From NCBI GenBank assembly GCA_031382215.1, contig JANMYQ010000139.1, positions 1 through 64,000 of the forward strand: 64,000 nucleotides of DNA, given 5' to 3'. This document shows positions 42,028-50,687 of the stretch, piece by piece. Numbering within the stretch: position 1 is the first letter of the stretch; the number at the start of each line of letters is the position of its first letter. The stretch comes from LGRD01 sp031382215 (lineage in GTDB: Bacteria > Pseudomonadota > Gammaproteobacteria > Burkholderiales > Burkholderiaceae_C). Position numbers and translations under genes: made by a program. A model generated the notes under the pieces. The model was not told the origin of the DNA. It worked only from the letters and a program-made list of their open reading frames with translations, and did not search any database.

Positions 42028-43488
42028 ATGACCAACACCCCCACCACCACCACGACATACCCCGACACCCGCCTGCTGATCGGCGGTGAATGGAGCGACG
42101 CTGCCGGTGGCAAGACCTTGCCCGTCGTCAACCCCGCCACCGGCCAGGAGATCGGCCGCGTCGCGCACGCCGGCATCGCCGACCTGGACCGTGCCCTGGC
42201 CGCTGCGCAGCGCGGCTTCGAAGCCTGGCGCGCCACCTCGGCACATGAACGATCGGCAGTGATGCGCCGTGCCGCCGCACTGTTGCGTGAGCGTGCTGAC
42301 GGAATCGCGCGCTTGCTGACGCAAGAGCAGGGCAAACCGCTCGTCGAAGCGCGCGGCGAGGTGCTGGCCGGTGCCGACATCATCGACTGGTTTGCCGACG
42401 AAGGCCGGCGCGTCTACGGCCGCATCGTGCCGTCACGCAACCTGGCGGCGCAGCAGCTGGTGCTGAAGGAGCCGGTCGGGCCGGTGGCGGCGTTCACGCC
42501 GTGGAACTTCCCGATCAACCAGATGGTGCGCAAGATGGGCGCGGCGCTGGCCACCGGCTGCTCGTTCCTGGTGAAGGCGCCTGAAGAAACGCCAGCCTCG
42601 CCGGCCGCGCTGATTCAGGCCTTCGTCGACGCCGGCATTCCGGCCGGCACCGTGGGCCTGGTGTTCGGCAACCCGGCCGAGATCTCGGCCTACCTGATCG
42701 CCAGCCCGATCATCCGCAAGGTCACCTTCACCGGCTCCACGCCGGTGGGCAAACAGCTCGCCGCGCTGGCCGGGCAGTACATGAAACGGGTGACGATGGA
42801 GCTGGGCGGCCACGCGCCGGTGATCGTGGCCGAAGACGCCGACGTGGCGCTCGCCGTCAAGGCGGCCGGCGCGGCCAAGTTCCGCAACGCTGGGCAGGTG
42901 TGCATCTCGCCGACTCGATTCCTGGTGCACAACAGCCTGCGTGAAGCGTTTGCGCAAGCGCTCGTCAAGCACGCCGAAGGCCTGAAGCTGGGCGATGGCC
43001 TGGCCGACGGCACCACGATCGGCCCGCTGGCCAACCCGCGCCGCGTGACCGCGATGGCCAAGCTGATGGACGATGCGCGCGCCAAGGGCGCGACCATTGC
43101 CACCGGCGGCGAGCGTGTCGGCAGCGCCGGCAATTTCTTCGCGCCGACGGTGCTGACCAACGTGCCGCTGAACGCCGACGTCTTCAACAACGAACCGTTC
43201 GGCCCGGTGGCGGCGATACGCGGTTTCGACACGCTCGACGAAGCCATTGCCGAAGCCAACCGCCTGCCGTACGGGCTGGCCGGTTATGCGTTCACCAAGT
43301 CGATCAAGACCGCGCATCAACTCGCCCAGCGTCTCGAGCTCGGCATGTTGTGGATCAACCAGCCCGCCATGCCGTCGGCCGAAATGCCGTTCGGTGGCGT
43401 GAAAGATTCGGGCTACGGTTCGGAAGGTGGGCCCGAGGCGATGGAGGCTTACCTGGTGACCAAGGCGGTGTCTATACTGGGGGTGTGA
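42028..43488 (+). CDS. NAD(P)-dependent succinate-semialdehyde-type aldehyde dehydrogenase
   Basis: A 486-residue aldehyde dehydrogenase of the GabD-like branch. The catalytic Glu is in VTMELGGHAPVIV (Glu 258) and the catalytic Cys in FRNAGQVCISPTRF (Cys 292); AAFTPWNFPINQM, FTGSTPVGK and the C-terminal MPFGGVKDSGYGSEGG are also typical. It should oxidise succinate semialdehyde or a similar short aldehyde acid to the carboxylate. The Thr-rich N-terminus (TNTPTTTTTYPD) is unusual but short. The preceding LysR gene is a plausible regulator. A second, GABA-aldehyde-type dehydrogenase lies 1.5 kb away, so a putrescine-to-succinate route is possible. Confidence 0.92.
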   Translation: MTNTPTTTTTYPDTRLLIGGEWSDAAGGKTLPVVNPATGQEIGRVAHAGIADLDRALAAAQRGFEAWRATSAHERSAVMRRAAALLRERADGIARLLTQEQGKPLVEARGEVLAGADIIDWFADEGRRVYGRIVPSRNLAAQQLVLKEPVGPVAAFTPWNFPINQMVRKMGAALATGCSFLVKAPEETPASPAALIQAFVDAGIPAGTVGLVFGNPAEISAYLIASPIIRKVTFTGSTPVGKQLAALAGQYMKRVTMELGGHAPVIVAEDADVALAVKAAGAAKFRNAGQVCISPTRFLVHNSLREAFAQALVKHAEGLKLGDGLADGTTIGPLANPRRVTAMAKLMDDARAKGATIATGGERVGSAGNFFAPTVLTNVPLNADVFNNEPFGPVAAIRGFDTLDEAIAEANRLPYGLAGYAFTKSIKTAHQLAQRLELGMLWINQPAMPSAEMPFGGVKDSGYGSEGGPEAMEAYLVTKAVSILGV

Positions 43489-43517
43489 GCGGCGGGGCGG
43501 CCACGCGCCATGTGCCG

Positions 43518-44828
43518 TCAACGGGGCGTTGGCCTCTTGGCGGTGGCGCGGCTCGCTGCCGGCCTTGCAGCCGCGCTCTGCTCGGCCTGCAACATCGCTT
43601 CGTCCTGTTCGGCCTCGGGCCACAGGGCCGGAAAGTAGAACCGCAGCGCATGGCGCGGCACCGCAAATCGGACCTTGCCGTACGCCGAGTCCGCTGCGAG
43701 AAAGCCGCGGCGCAGCAGCGCTGACAGCGTCTCGGTCGCGACTCGCTCTCCCAGCCCGCTCATCGTCTTGAACTCGGCGCGCCCCAGCTCGCCCTGAGTG
43801 GCAAACAAGTAGTGCAGCGGCATCAGCGCCTCGGGGCGCACGCCCGACTTCACCGCAGACGCCTCGAAAGCCAGCGCTGCATCGATGCGGTCGCGCATGC
43901 CATTGACGTCGAGCTGCCGGGCCATGAACTCGGTCTGGTCGATGCACACATCGAGCGTGTAGTCGATCCAGTCGATCAGGCCGGCCTGCGTGAGGTTGCC
44001 GCGGCCATCCAGATCGCCGCGCCGGTGTTCATCGGCCGCCTGCAGCAACGCCTTGTAGCGCTCTTCGCTGCGGGCAAAGCCGCGCAGTGGCGACCACAGG
44101 CCGTTCGTCAGGCCACCGGCATGCAGCAGCAGGTGCGTGTGCAGGCGGGCGACCCGCCCGTTGCCGTCGAGAAACGGGTGCATCCACGCTAACCGGTGGT
44201 GCGCCGCCGCGAGCGCGACGATGGAGGCCTCGCCACGGCGCGTCTGGCCATAGACCTCGGCCCAGCGCGCCAGAAAACGCGGCAAAGACTTGGCTGTCGG
44301 CGCTTCATGGCGACCCACGGCCACTGCGCGTTGCCGCAAGACCCCCGGGGTCATCGAACTGCCATCGGCAAGGCGCAAGTCGTCGGGCGGCAGGCCTCGA
44401 AACAGTTCGCCATGCAGCCAGGTCAGCGCTTCGGTTGAAAACAACTGGCGCGCACTGTCGTCACCGCGGGTCGCAAGCCAGCCATCGACCGCCTCCTCGC
44501 ACGCTTGCTCAGTGCGAATGTGCGCGACAGCCAGACGCTGCCTGCGCGCCAGTTCGTTGTTGGCAGAAAAGTCTTGCTGCAGTGCGCGTTCGATGTCGCT
44601 CGGCCGGGTGTGTTCGCCCTCGATGCGGTTCGTGTAGTACGAGTTCATGCTGCGCAGCAAGGTGCGCAAATCCAGCTGGACTGACTTGCCAGAAACCGTG
44701 CCTAGCGCGGTTGCTGCCCGTGCCAGATCGCTCGCTCGCTCCAGCAGCGGGCCCATCACGCCCTCCGCGGGCATCAAGGGTTCGAACTGGTGCGGTGCGT
44801 CGTAGTGCTGGATAATCTGCGTGCTCAC
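43518..44828 (-). CDS. Fic family AMP-transferase with C-terminal winged helix
   Basis: A 436-residue Fic protein with a canonical active site: HPFLDGNGRVAR with His 217, the Asp at 221 and the GNGR anion loop. An inhibitory helix motif of the T-x3-E-G type is at 66-71 (TNRIEGE), which marks a class II Fic that blocks ATP binding until relieved. The C-terminal part (about 335-405: LMPLHYLFATQGELGRAEFK, ERVATETLSALLRRGFLAAD) reads as a winged helix. It should transfer AMP to protein hydroxyls; its target is unknown, and no antitoxin gene is adjacent. It starts with GTG at 44828, 45 bp from a run of three phased 12-bp repeats on the promoter side. Confidence 0.9.
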   Translation of the reverse strand: MSTQIIQHYDAPHQFEPLMPAEGVMGPLLERASDLARAATALGTVSGKSVQLDLRTLLRSMNSYYTNRIEGEHTRPSDIERALQQDFSANNELARRQRLAVAHIRTEQACEEAVDGWLATRGDDSARQLFSTEALTWLHGELFRGLPPDDLRLADGSSMTPGVLRQRAVAVGRHEAPTAKSLPRFLARWAEVYGQTRRGEASIVALAAAHHRLAWMHPFLDGNGRVARLHTHLLLHAGGLTNGLWSPLRGFARSEERYKALLQAADEHRRGDLDGRGNLTQAGLIDWIDYTLDVCIDQTEFMARQLDVNGMRDRIDAALAFEASAVKSGVRPEALMPLHYLFATQGELGRAEFKTMSGLGERVATETLSALLRRGFLAADSAYGKVRFAVPRHALRFYFPALWPEAEQDEAMLQAEQSAAARPAASRATAKRPTPR

Positions 44829-44834
44829 GCGCGA

Positions 44835-44904
44835 GATTATGCGCTACCAGAATCTGCTATGAAGATCGGGAGATTCTGCGACATATTCTGCGAGATATTC
44901 TGCG
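44835..44904. repeat. Phased 12-bp repeats upstream of second Fic gene
   Basis: ATTCTGCG recurs at 44873-44880, 44885-44892 and 44897-44904, exactly 12 bp apart. A degenerate copy (ATTATGCG) is at 44835-44842. In the direction of the Fic gene the unit reads CGCAGAAT. The array spans 7 to 76 bp before the GTG start codon, with the three exact copies beginning 45 bp from it, so it covers the promoter or leader. The layout resembles the 11-bp array before the first Fic gene, although the box differs. Confidence 0.8.
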
Positions 44905-44931
44905 CCCGCTTCGGGGTTCGTTTCCGAGCCT

Positions 44932-46380
44932 TCACATCTTGATCATCACGTGCCGCGCCACCGTGTAGTCCTCCAGCGCATACATGCTCAAGTCCTTGCC
45001 GTAGCCCGACGACTTCATCCCGCCGTGCGGCATCTCGTTGACGAGCATGAAGTGGGTGTTGATCCAGGTGCAGCCGTAATGCAGCTTCTTGGCCACGCGC
45101 ATGGCGCGACCGACGTCTTGCGTCCACACCGATGAGGCCAGCCCGTAGTCGCTGTCGTTGGCCCAGGCGATGGCCTGCTCGGTGTCGGTGAAGCGGGTCA
45201 CGCTGACCACCGGGCCGAAGACTTCGCGCTTGACGATTTCGTCTTCCTGCCTCGCGCCGGCCACCACGGTCGGTTCGTAGAAGAAGCCGCTGCCCGACGG
45301 GCCGCTCCAGGCCTTGCCACCGGCGGTGATCTCCATGTGGCCGGTCATCTGCGCACGTTCGACAAAACTGGCCACACGATTGCGCTGGCGGTCGCTGATG
45401 AGCGGGCCGATTTCGGCATCGGGGTCGTCCTGCAGGCCCATCTTGATGCTCTTGACGGCGCTCGACAGATCGGCCACCAATTTGTCGTAAACCTTGCCGC
45501 CCGCATACACGCGGCAGGCGGCAGTGCAGTCCTGCCCGGCGTTGTAGTAGCCGAAAGTGCGCAGGCCCTCGACGACCGATGCGATGTCGGCATCGTCGAA
45601 CACGATCACCGGCGCCTTGCCGCCAAGTTCGAGGTGAGTGCGCTTGAGCGTGCCGGTGGCCGCCTGCAGGATCTTGCGGCCGGTGCTCACGTCGCCGGTC
45701 AGGCTCACCATCGCGACCTTCGGGTGCTCCACCAACGGTTGTCCCACGGTGGCGCCGCGGCCGGCGATGACGTTGAGCACGCCCTTCGGAAAAATCTCGG
45801 CTGCGACCTTGGCCAGCAGCAAGGTCGTCAACGGCGTCTGCTCACTCGGCTTGATGACGACCGTGTTGCCGGCGGCCAGCGGCGGGGCGATCTTCCATGC
45901 CGCCATCATCAGCGGGTAGTTCCACGGCGCAATCGAGCCGACCACGCCTACTGGATCGCGCCGGATCATGCTGGTGTGGCCGGCCAGGTATTCATTGGCG
46001 ACGGTGCCGCTGACGCAGCGTGCCGCACCGGCGAAGTAGCGAAAGCAGTCGGCCACCGCCGGGATCTCGTCGCCCAGCGCGCGCGCGTAAGGCTTGCCGC
46101 AGTTGAGCGATTCGAGCCGCGCGAATTCTTCACCGCGCGCTTCGATCGCATCGGCCAGTTTCAGCAGCAGGCGCGAGCGTTCCATCGGCGTGGTTTCGCT
46201 CCAGCTGTCGAACGCACGGTGCGCGGCCGACACGGCCTTATGCACTTGGTCGACCGACGCTTCGGGCAGCGCCACCAGCAACTCGCCGGTCGAAGGGTTC
46301 AGCACTTTCTCGGCGTCGCCCTCGCCGCGCACGAAAGCGCCGTCGATCAGCAGGTCGGTGGGCAGGGTGATTTCGGCCAT
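44932..46380 (-). CDS. Gamma-aminobutyraldehyde dehydrogenase-like ALDH
   Basis: A 482-residue aldehyde dehydrogenase. The catalytic Glu is in THLELGGKAPVIV (Glu 251) and the Cys in YNAGQDCTAACRVY (Cys 285). The sequences GSIAPWNYPLMMAAWKIAPP and NEMPHGGMKSSGYGKDLSMY match the PatD branch, which oxidises 4-aminobutanal from putrescine to GABA. It is 35 bp downstream of the putrescine-type permease gene on the same strand, which supports that substrate. A good ribosome binding site (AAGGAGAACACC) precedes the ATG at 46380. Confidence 0.92.
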   Translation of the reverse strand: MAEITLPTDLLIDGAFVRGEGDAEKVLNPSTGELLVALPEASVDQVHKAVSAAHRAFDSWSETTPMERSRLLLKLADAIEARGEEFARLESLNCGKPYARALGDEIPAVADCFRYFAGAARCVSGTVANEYLAGHTSMIRRDPVGVVGSIAPWNYPLMMAAWKIAPPLAAGNTVVIKPSEQTPLTTLLLAKVAAEIFPKGVLNVIAGRGATVGQPLVEHPKVAMVSLTGDVSTGRKILQAATGTLKRTHLELGGKAPVIVFDDADIASVVEGLRTFGYYNAGQDCTAACRVYAGGKVYDKLVADLSSAVKSIKMGLQDDPDAEIGPLISDRQRNRVASFVERAQMTGHMEITAGGKAWSGPSGSGFFYEPTVVAGARQEDEIVKREVFGPVVSVTRFTDTEQAIAWANDSDYGLASSVWTQDVGRAMRVAKKLHYGCTWINTHFMLVNEMPHGGMKSSGYGKDLSMYALEDYTVARHVMIKM

Positions 46381-46415
46381 GGTGTTCTCCTTGAAATTGC
46401 GGGTGTGCTGCAGCG

Positions 46416-47210
46416 TCAGCGGTGCGTCGGTTCGTCCGCGCGGGTCAGGTAGTAAGCGGCCAGGATGGGCACGAAAGTCAGCGCGATGATCACCACCGCC
46501 ACCACGTTGGTGACGGGCCGCTGGCGCGGGCGGATCAGCTCCTGCAGCATCCAGATCGGCAAGGTGGTCTGTTGGCCGGCGGTGAAGGTGGTGACGATCA
46601 CTTCGTCGAAACTCAACGCAAACGCCAACAGCGCACCGGCGAGCAAAGCCGAGCCGAGCTGCGGCAGGACGATGTAGCGCATGGTCTGAAAGCCGTCTGC
46701 GCCCAGGTCCATCGACGCCTCGATCAGGTTCGGGTTGAGCCGCCTCAGGCGCGCGATCGCGTTGTTGAACACCACGACGACGCAGAACGTGGCGTGGCCG
46801 ATCACGATGGTCCAGAACGAAAACGGGATGTGCAGCGTGCCGAAGGCCGAGCGCAGCGCGATGCCGGTGATCACGCCGGGTAGCGCGATCGGCAGGATCA
46901 ACAGCAACGAGATCGCGTCGCGGCCGAAGAAGCTGGCGCGTGCCAACGCAGCGGCGGCCAGGGTACCGAGCAGAACAGCGATGGCGGTGGACCAGGCGGC
47001 CACTTCGAAGCTGAGCTTGATCGCGGCCCACACGTCTCCGCGCTCCCATGCCACGCCGAACCACTGCGTCGTGAGGGCGGGCGGCGGAAAGATGTAGCTC
47101 TTGTCTTCAGCGCTGAAGGCATACAGGATGATCAGCGCGAGCGGGATGTGCAGGAAGGCGATGACAGCCCAGGCGGCGGTCTTCAGGGTCCAGGGTGCGC
47201 GTTGGGGCAT
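46416..47210 (-). CDS. Spermidine/putrescine ABC permease (PotC type), orphan
   Basis: A 264-residue PotC-like permease with six membrane helices. The coupling loop is LIEASMDLGADGFQTMRYI and the membrane segment ALSFDEVIVTTFTAGQQTTL is characteristic of polyamine permeases. In related genomes the ATPase, the partner permease (PotB type) and the binding protein lie upstream. Here a repeat-filled noncoding stretch of more than 600 bp takes that place, so the partners are missing from the window on this side. Coupled with the PatD-type dehydrogenase, it suggests putrescine uptake and oxidation. Confidence 0.9.
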   Translation of the reverse strand: MPQRAPWTLKTAAWAVIAFLHIPLALIILYAFSAEDKSYIFPPPALTTQWFGVAWERGDVWAAIKLSFEVAAWSTAIAVLLGTLAAAALARASFFGRDAISLLLILPIALPGVITGIALRSAFGTLHIPFSFWTIVIGHATFCVVVVFNNAIARLRRLNPNLIEASMDLGADGFQTMRYIVLPQLGSALLAGALLAFALSFDEVIVTTFTAGQQTTLPIWMLQELIRPRQRPVTNVVAVVIIALTFVPILAAYYLTRADEPTHR

Positions 47211-47310
47211 GTCATTGGCTCCGTCGCGTCTTGAGCGTTCGCTCCGTCCTGTCGACGTCTGCGAGGCAAAGGCGCGTCCGGGCAGGCCGGAGGGCTTAGC
47301 TGAGGCGGTG

Positions 47311-47800
47311 GGCCGGGTTCAGCCGACTCCGCAGCGGTGCTCGGTCTCGTGGCCCGTCGCCGAACTCACTTCGCTTGCTTCGCGGCGCTCCGTTCAAACA
47401 GGCGGCGACAAGTCAGTTGTTGATGCGCGCTGCGCGCGCGGGCCACGAGCCCTGTGCTCCTCGCCGCCTCAGAGGCGCCCTCCGACCTGCCCGAACGCAC
47501 CTTTGCGGCACCGGCTTTTTGTATTTGCTGCAAAGAGCGAAAACGGTTCTGCTCGCGGCGAGCGGTACCCGGCGGGGGCGATTTCTGGGGCGGCGAGGAG
47601 CACAGGGCTTGCGGCCCCGCGCGGAGCGCGTTCGTAGACTGACTTGTCGCCGCCTGTTTGAACGTAGCGCGGCGAAGCAAGCGAAGTGAGTTCGGCGACG
47701 GGCCGCGAGACCGAGCACCACAGCGCAGTCGGCTGTACCCGGCCGACCGTCCCAGCATGAGCCCACGGCGGGTACCGCCCGCCGCGAGCCGCACAAACCG
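47311..47800. repeat. Long imperfect inverted repeat, noncoding
   Basis: Arms of about 155 bp (47311-47468 and 47589-47744) are near-perfect reverse complements; the outer 100 bp differ at only a few positions. The 120-bp loop contains a segment (about 47544-47589) that recurs inverted at about 47751-47800, just outside the right arm. So the region is built from two repeat units, each in both orientations. It fills the gap 47211-47837 between potC and the ThDP enzyme. Open frames cross it on both strands but show no protein-like content. Such arms suggest a mobile or amplified intergenic repeat family; whether other copies exist cannot be seen from this window. Confidence 0.8.
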
Positions 47801-47837
47801 AAACAGTAAGACTCGACGCAGGAAGACCGGACTCAGG

Positions 47838-49595
47838 TCACGCCAAGTGCGCTGCGCTGTCGAACCCGAATCGATTCATCCGGCCAAAGGCGGGCACGGC
47901 CGGGTGCGGCACGAAGCGCGTGCGGCAGTCGAGCACCGCGGGCAGGCCCGAGGCGAAGGCGCGCTGCAGCGCCGGTGCCACATCACAGGCGCGCTCCACC
48001 GTCTCGCCAAAACAGCCGAAGCCGCGCGCAATCGCGGCGTAGTCGGTGTCGGCAAGCGAGGTGCCGAACTCGAAGTCGAGCTGGTTGCGCTGGCCGGCAC
48101 GGATGATGCCCCACGATCCGTTGTTGTGGATGAGGGTCACCACAGGCAACCGCTCGCGCCGCGCCGTGTCCAGCTCCTGCAGGGTGAAGCCGAACGAGCC
48201 GTCGCCGGTGATCTGCAGCACCGGCCGGCCCGGGTGCGCGAGCTGCAACGCCAGCGCATAAGGCAGGCCGAAGCCGAGCTGGCTCATGCCGGGTTCGTGA
48301 AAGCGCGTGCGCGGCGCGTGCACCGGCGTGCAGTCGTTGCTCCAGAAGGTCGTGTGGCCGCCGTCGTAAACGGCAATCGCGTCGTGCGGCAGCGCCCGGC
48401 CGATGGCCAGCGCGAGCGCGGCCGGGTGCATCACCGGCTCATGGTCGTCGCTCGCCATCTGCTCGATGCGCGCTTCGTGCGCGGCGCGGGTGTGGCGCAG
48501 GCGCGGCAGCCAGTCGACTTCGGCTTGGACTTCGGCGTCCGCTTCGGCTTGCAAGGTGCTGCCGTGCAGCGCGGCCAGCAGGTCGTCGAGCGCGGCCTTG
48601 GCGTCGGCAAGCATCGCCACCTCGTGCAGCGCGGGCGCGCCCAGCGCCGACGGATCGATGTTGATGTTGATGAGACTGTGGTGGCGCCGCGCGAGCGGGC
48701 CGTTCTCGTCCCACAGCCACGACGAAAAGCGGCAGCCGATGGCGACGATCACATCGGCCTCGTCGAAGGCTTGCCGAATGGCGTCGCCGGCGATCAGCCC
48801 GCCGGCGCCGATGAAAAGGGGGCTGTCGCTGGCGACGACGCCGAGCGCCATCTGCGTCGGCACCACCGGCGCGCGCAACCGCGCGGCGAGGGCGCGCACC
48901 CCATCGACGGCGCCCGAGACGATGACGCCGCCGCCGGCCACGATCAGCGACCGCTTCGCGCCGTGCAACAGCGCCGCCGCCGCCACCACGGTTTCAGCGG
49001 CCGGCCGTGGCCCCGCCAATCCGCGGTATCGCGAGGGTGGAATCTCGAACTCCTGCGCCGGCCAGTCGCAGGTGCTGCCGAGCACATCCTGCGGAATGTC
49101 CAGGTGCACCGGCCCGGGCCGGCCCGACAGCGCTTCACGCAAGGCCGTGCGCACCAGCTCGGGCAGGCGCCGCACATCGTGCACCACGGCGTTCCACTTG
49201 GTCACCGGCGCGAACACCGCGCGCGCGTCCAGGTCCATGAACATGCCGAGGTGCGGGTACACGGCGGCGCGGTGCTGGTTGGTGGTGACCAGCAGCGCCG
49301 CCAGGTGGTTGTTGAAGGCAACGCCCGCACCCGAGGCCAGGTTCAGCCCGCCCGGCCCCATCTCGCCCATCGCCAGCGCGATGCGGCCGGTGCCGGCAAA
49401 GATCGCCGCCGCCATCATCGGCGCCGCTGCTTCGTGGCGCACGCCAGTGAAGTGGATGGGCGATTGCGACAGCGCGTGCAGCAGCGGCCCGAGCTTGCCG
49501 CCGACGATGCCGAAAGCCTGCGTCACGCCTTCGGCCTGCAGCAGCCGCACCAGCGCTTGCGCGCCGGTCAGGCGGACGGTTTGGAGGGCGTCCAT
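47838..49595 (-). CDS. Thiamine-diphosphate-dependent enzyme (acetolactate synthase-like)
   Basis: A 585-residue ThDP enzyme with the three usual domains: N-terminal pyrimidine-binding (GAQALVRLLQAEGVTQAFGI with the catalytic Glu in VRHEAAA), the middle domain (AKRSLIVAGGGVI) and the C-terminal diphosphate-binding domain with GDGSFGFTLQEL and the following NNGSWG. It could be acetolactate synthase-like or a 2-oxoacid decarboxylase. No small regulatory subunit is adjacent, which argues against branched-chain amino-acid synthesis. It abuts the Bug protein gene directly (49595/49596), and both are likely governed by the divergent AraC gene. Confidence 0.88.
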   Translation of the reverse strand: MDALQTVRLTGAQALVRLLQAEGVTQAFGIVGGKLGPLLHALSQSPIHFTGVRHEAAAPMMAAAIFAGTGRIALAMGEMGPGGLNLASGAGVAFNNHLAALLVTTNQHRAAVYPHLGMFMDLDARAVFAPVTKWNAVVHDVRRLPELVRTALREALSGRPGPVHLDIPQDVLGSTCDWPAQEFEIPPSRYRGLAGPRPAAETVVAAAALLHGAKRSLIVAGGGVIVSGAVDGVRALAARLRAPVVPTQMALGVVASDSPLFIGAGGLIAGDAIRQAFDEADVIVAIGCRFSSWLWDENGPLARRHHSLININIDPSALGAPALHEVAMLADAKAALDDLLAALHGSTLQAEADAEVQAEVDWLPRLRHTRAAHEARIEQMASDDHEPVMHPAALALAIGRALPHDAIAVYDGGHTTFWSNDCTPVHAPRTRFHEPGMSQLGFGLPYALALQLAHPGRPVLQITGDGSFGFTLQELDTARRERLPVVTLIHNNGSWGIIRAGQRNQLDFEFGTSLADTDYAAIARGFGCFGETVERACDVAPALQRAFASGLPAVLDCRTRFVPHPAVPAFGRMNRFGFDSAAHLA

Positions 49596-50576
49596 TCAAT
49601 CTTCGGGGGTGAAGCCGGTCGCCTTGACCAGCGGTGCCCAACGCGCGGTTTCGTCCTTCACGAGCGCGGCGAAGGCTTCGGGCGACTCGCGCATCGCCAG
49701 CAGGCCGTTGCGGTTCAGAACGTCCTGCATCTCGGGTGTCTGCAGCGCCTGCTGCGCCGCGGCGGCGAGCCGCTTGATCACCTCGGGCGGCGTTTTCGCA
49801 GGGGCGTACCAGCCCAGGAACTCGACCGCCGCGATGTCCTTGTAGCCCAGCTCCACCAGCGTCGGCACCTCGGGCAGCGCCGCCCAGCGTTGCGGGCTCG
49901 CGGTCGCCAGCGAGCGCAGCTTGCCGCTCTTCACATGCGGCAGCACTTCGCTGACCACGTTGAACGCCACCGGCACCTGGCCGCCCATCAGGTCCTGCAG
50001 CAACGGCGCGCCGCCTTTGTAGGGGATGCTCTTCATCGGCACGCCGGCGGCACGCTCGAACATCATGCCGATGAAGTGCGGCACCGAGCCGGACGCCGGG
50101 ATGCCGTAGTTGGCCTTGTCGGGGTTGGCCTTGGCCCACTGGATGAAGTCGGCCACCGTCTTCACATCGGCCGGCACACCCGGCCCCACCGTCATCGAAA
50201 AGGTGTACGCGGCCAACGGCGTGATGGGGACGAAGTCGACCAGCGGGTCGTAGGTCAGCTTCTTGCCGTAGAGGTGCGGGTACAGCGTGATCGGCGAGGA
50301 CGGCAGCTGCAGCAGCGTTGCGCCGTCCGGCGCAGCACGCTTGACGAAGTCGGCCGCGATTCGGCCGCCCGCGCCTGGCTTGCTGTCGTACACCAGGGTG
50401 CTCGGGTAGGGGCCCTTCATGCGCTCGAGCAAGGGGCGCGCTACCAGATCGCCCAAACCGCCCGGCGGAAAGCCCGACCAGATGACGGTCTGCGCGGGTT
50501 GGGCCAGGGCGGCACCCGCCAGGCCCAGCAGGCCGAGCGACAGTGACAGCTCGAAGAGCGGGCGGCGTGCGTTCAT
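49596..50576 (-). CDS. Tripartite tricarboxylate transporter (Bug) binding protein
   Basis: A 326-residue Bug-family periplasmic binding protein, with a signal peptide (residues 1-25, ending GAALAQ). The family marks are SGFPPGGLGDLVARPLLERM, DSKPGAGGRIAADFVKRAA, YGIPASGSVPHFIGMMFE and PYKGGAPLLQDLMGGQV. These proteins are especially numerous in Burkholderiales and bind organic acids or other solutes; most lack adjacent membrane subunits, as is the case here. With the ThDP enzyme downstream it may supply that enzyme's substrate. Its start is divergent from the AraC regulator. Confidence 0.93.
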   Translation of the reverse strand: MNARRPLFELSLSLGLLGLAGAALAQPAQTVIWSGFPPGGLGDLVARPLLERMKGPYPSTLVYDSKPGAGGRIAADFVKRAAPDGATLLQLPSSPITLYPHLYGKKLTYDPLVDFVPITPLAAYTFSMTVGPGVPADVKTVADFIQWAKANPDKANYGIPASGSVPHFIGMMFERAAGVPMKSIPYKGGAPLLQDLMGGQVPVAFNVVSEVLPHVKSGKLRSLATASPQRWAALPEVPTLVELGYKDIAAVEFLGWYAPAKTPPEVIKRLAAAAQQALQTPEMQDVLNRNGLLAMRESPEAFAALVKDETARWAPLVKATGFTPED

Positions 50577-50687
50577 GGCGAGTCTCCGATGAGCAGTTCT
50601 GGTGGCTGCGACAGGCGCGCATGTTGCGCCCGAAGAACCCGCCCGGCCATGGACATTCCGGGCGGCTCCGGTACATTCCCGGCCTTG

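Noticed and set aside
47366..47796. Overlapping Arg-rich open frames on both strands within the inverted repeat
   Set aside because: They follow from the repeat arms being read in either direction and show no protein-like composition.
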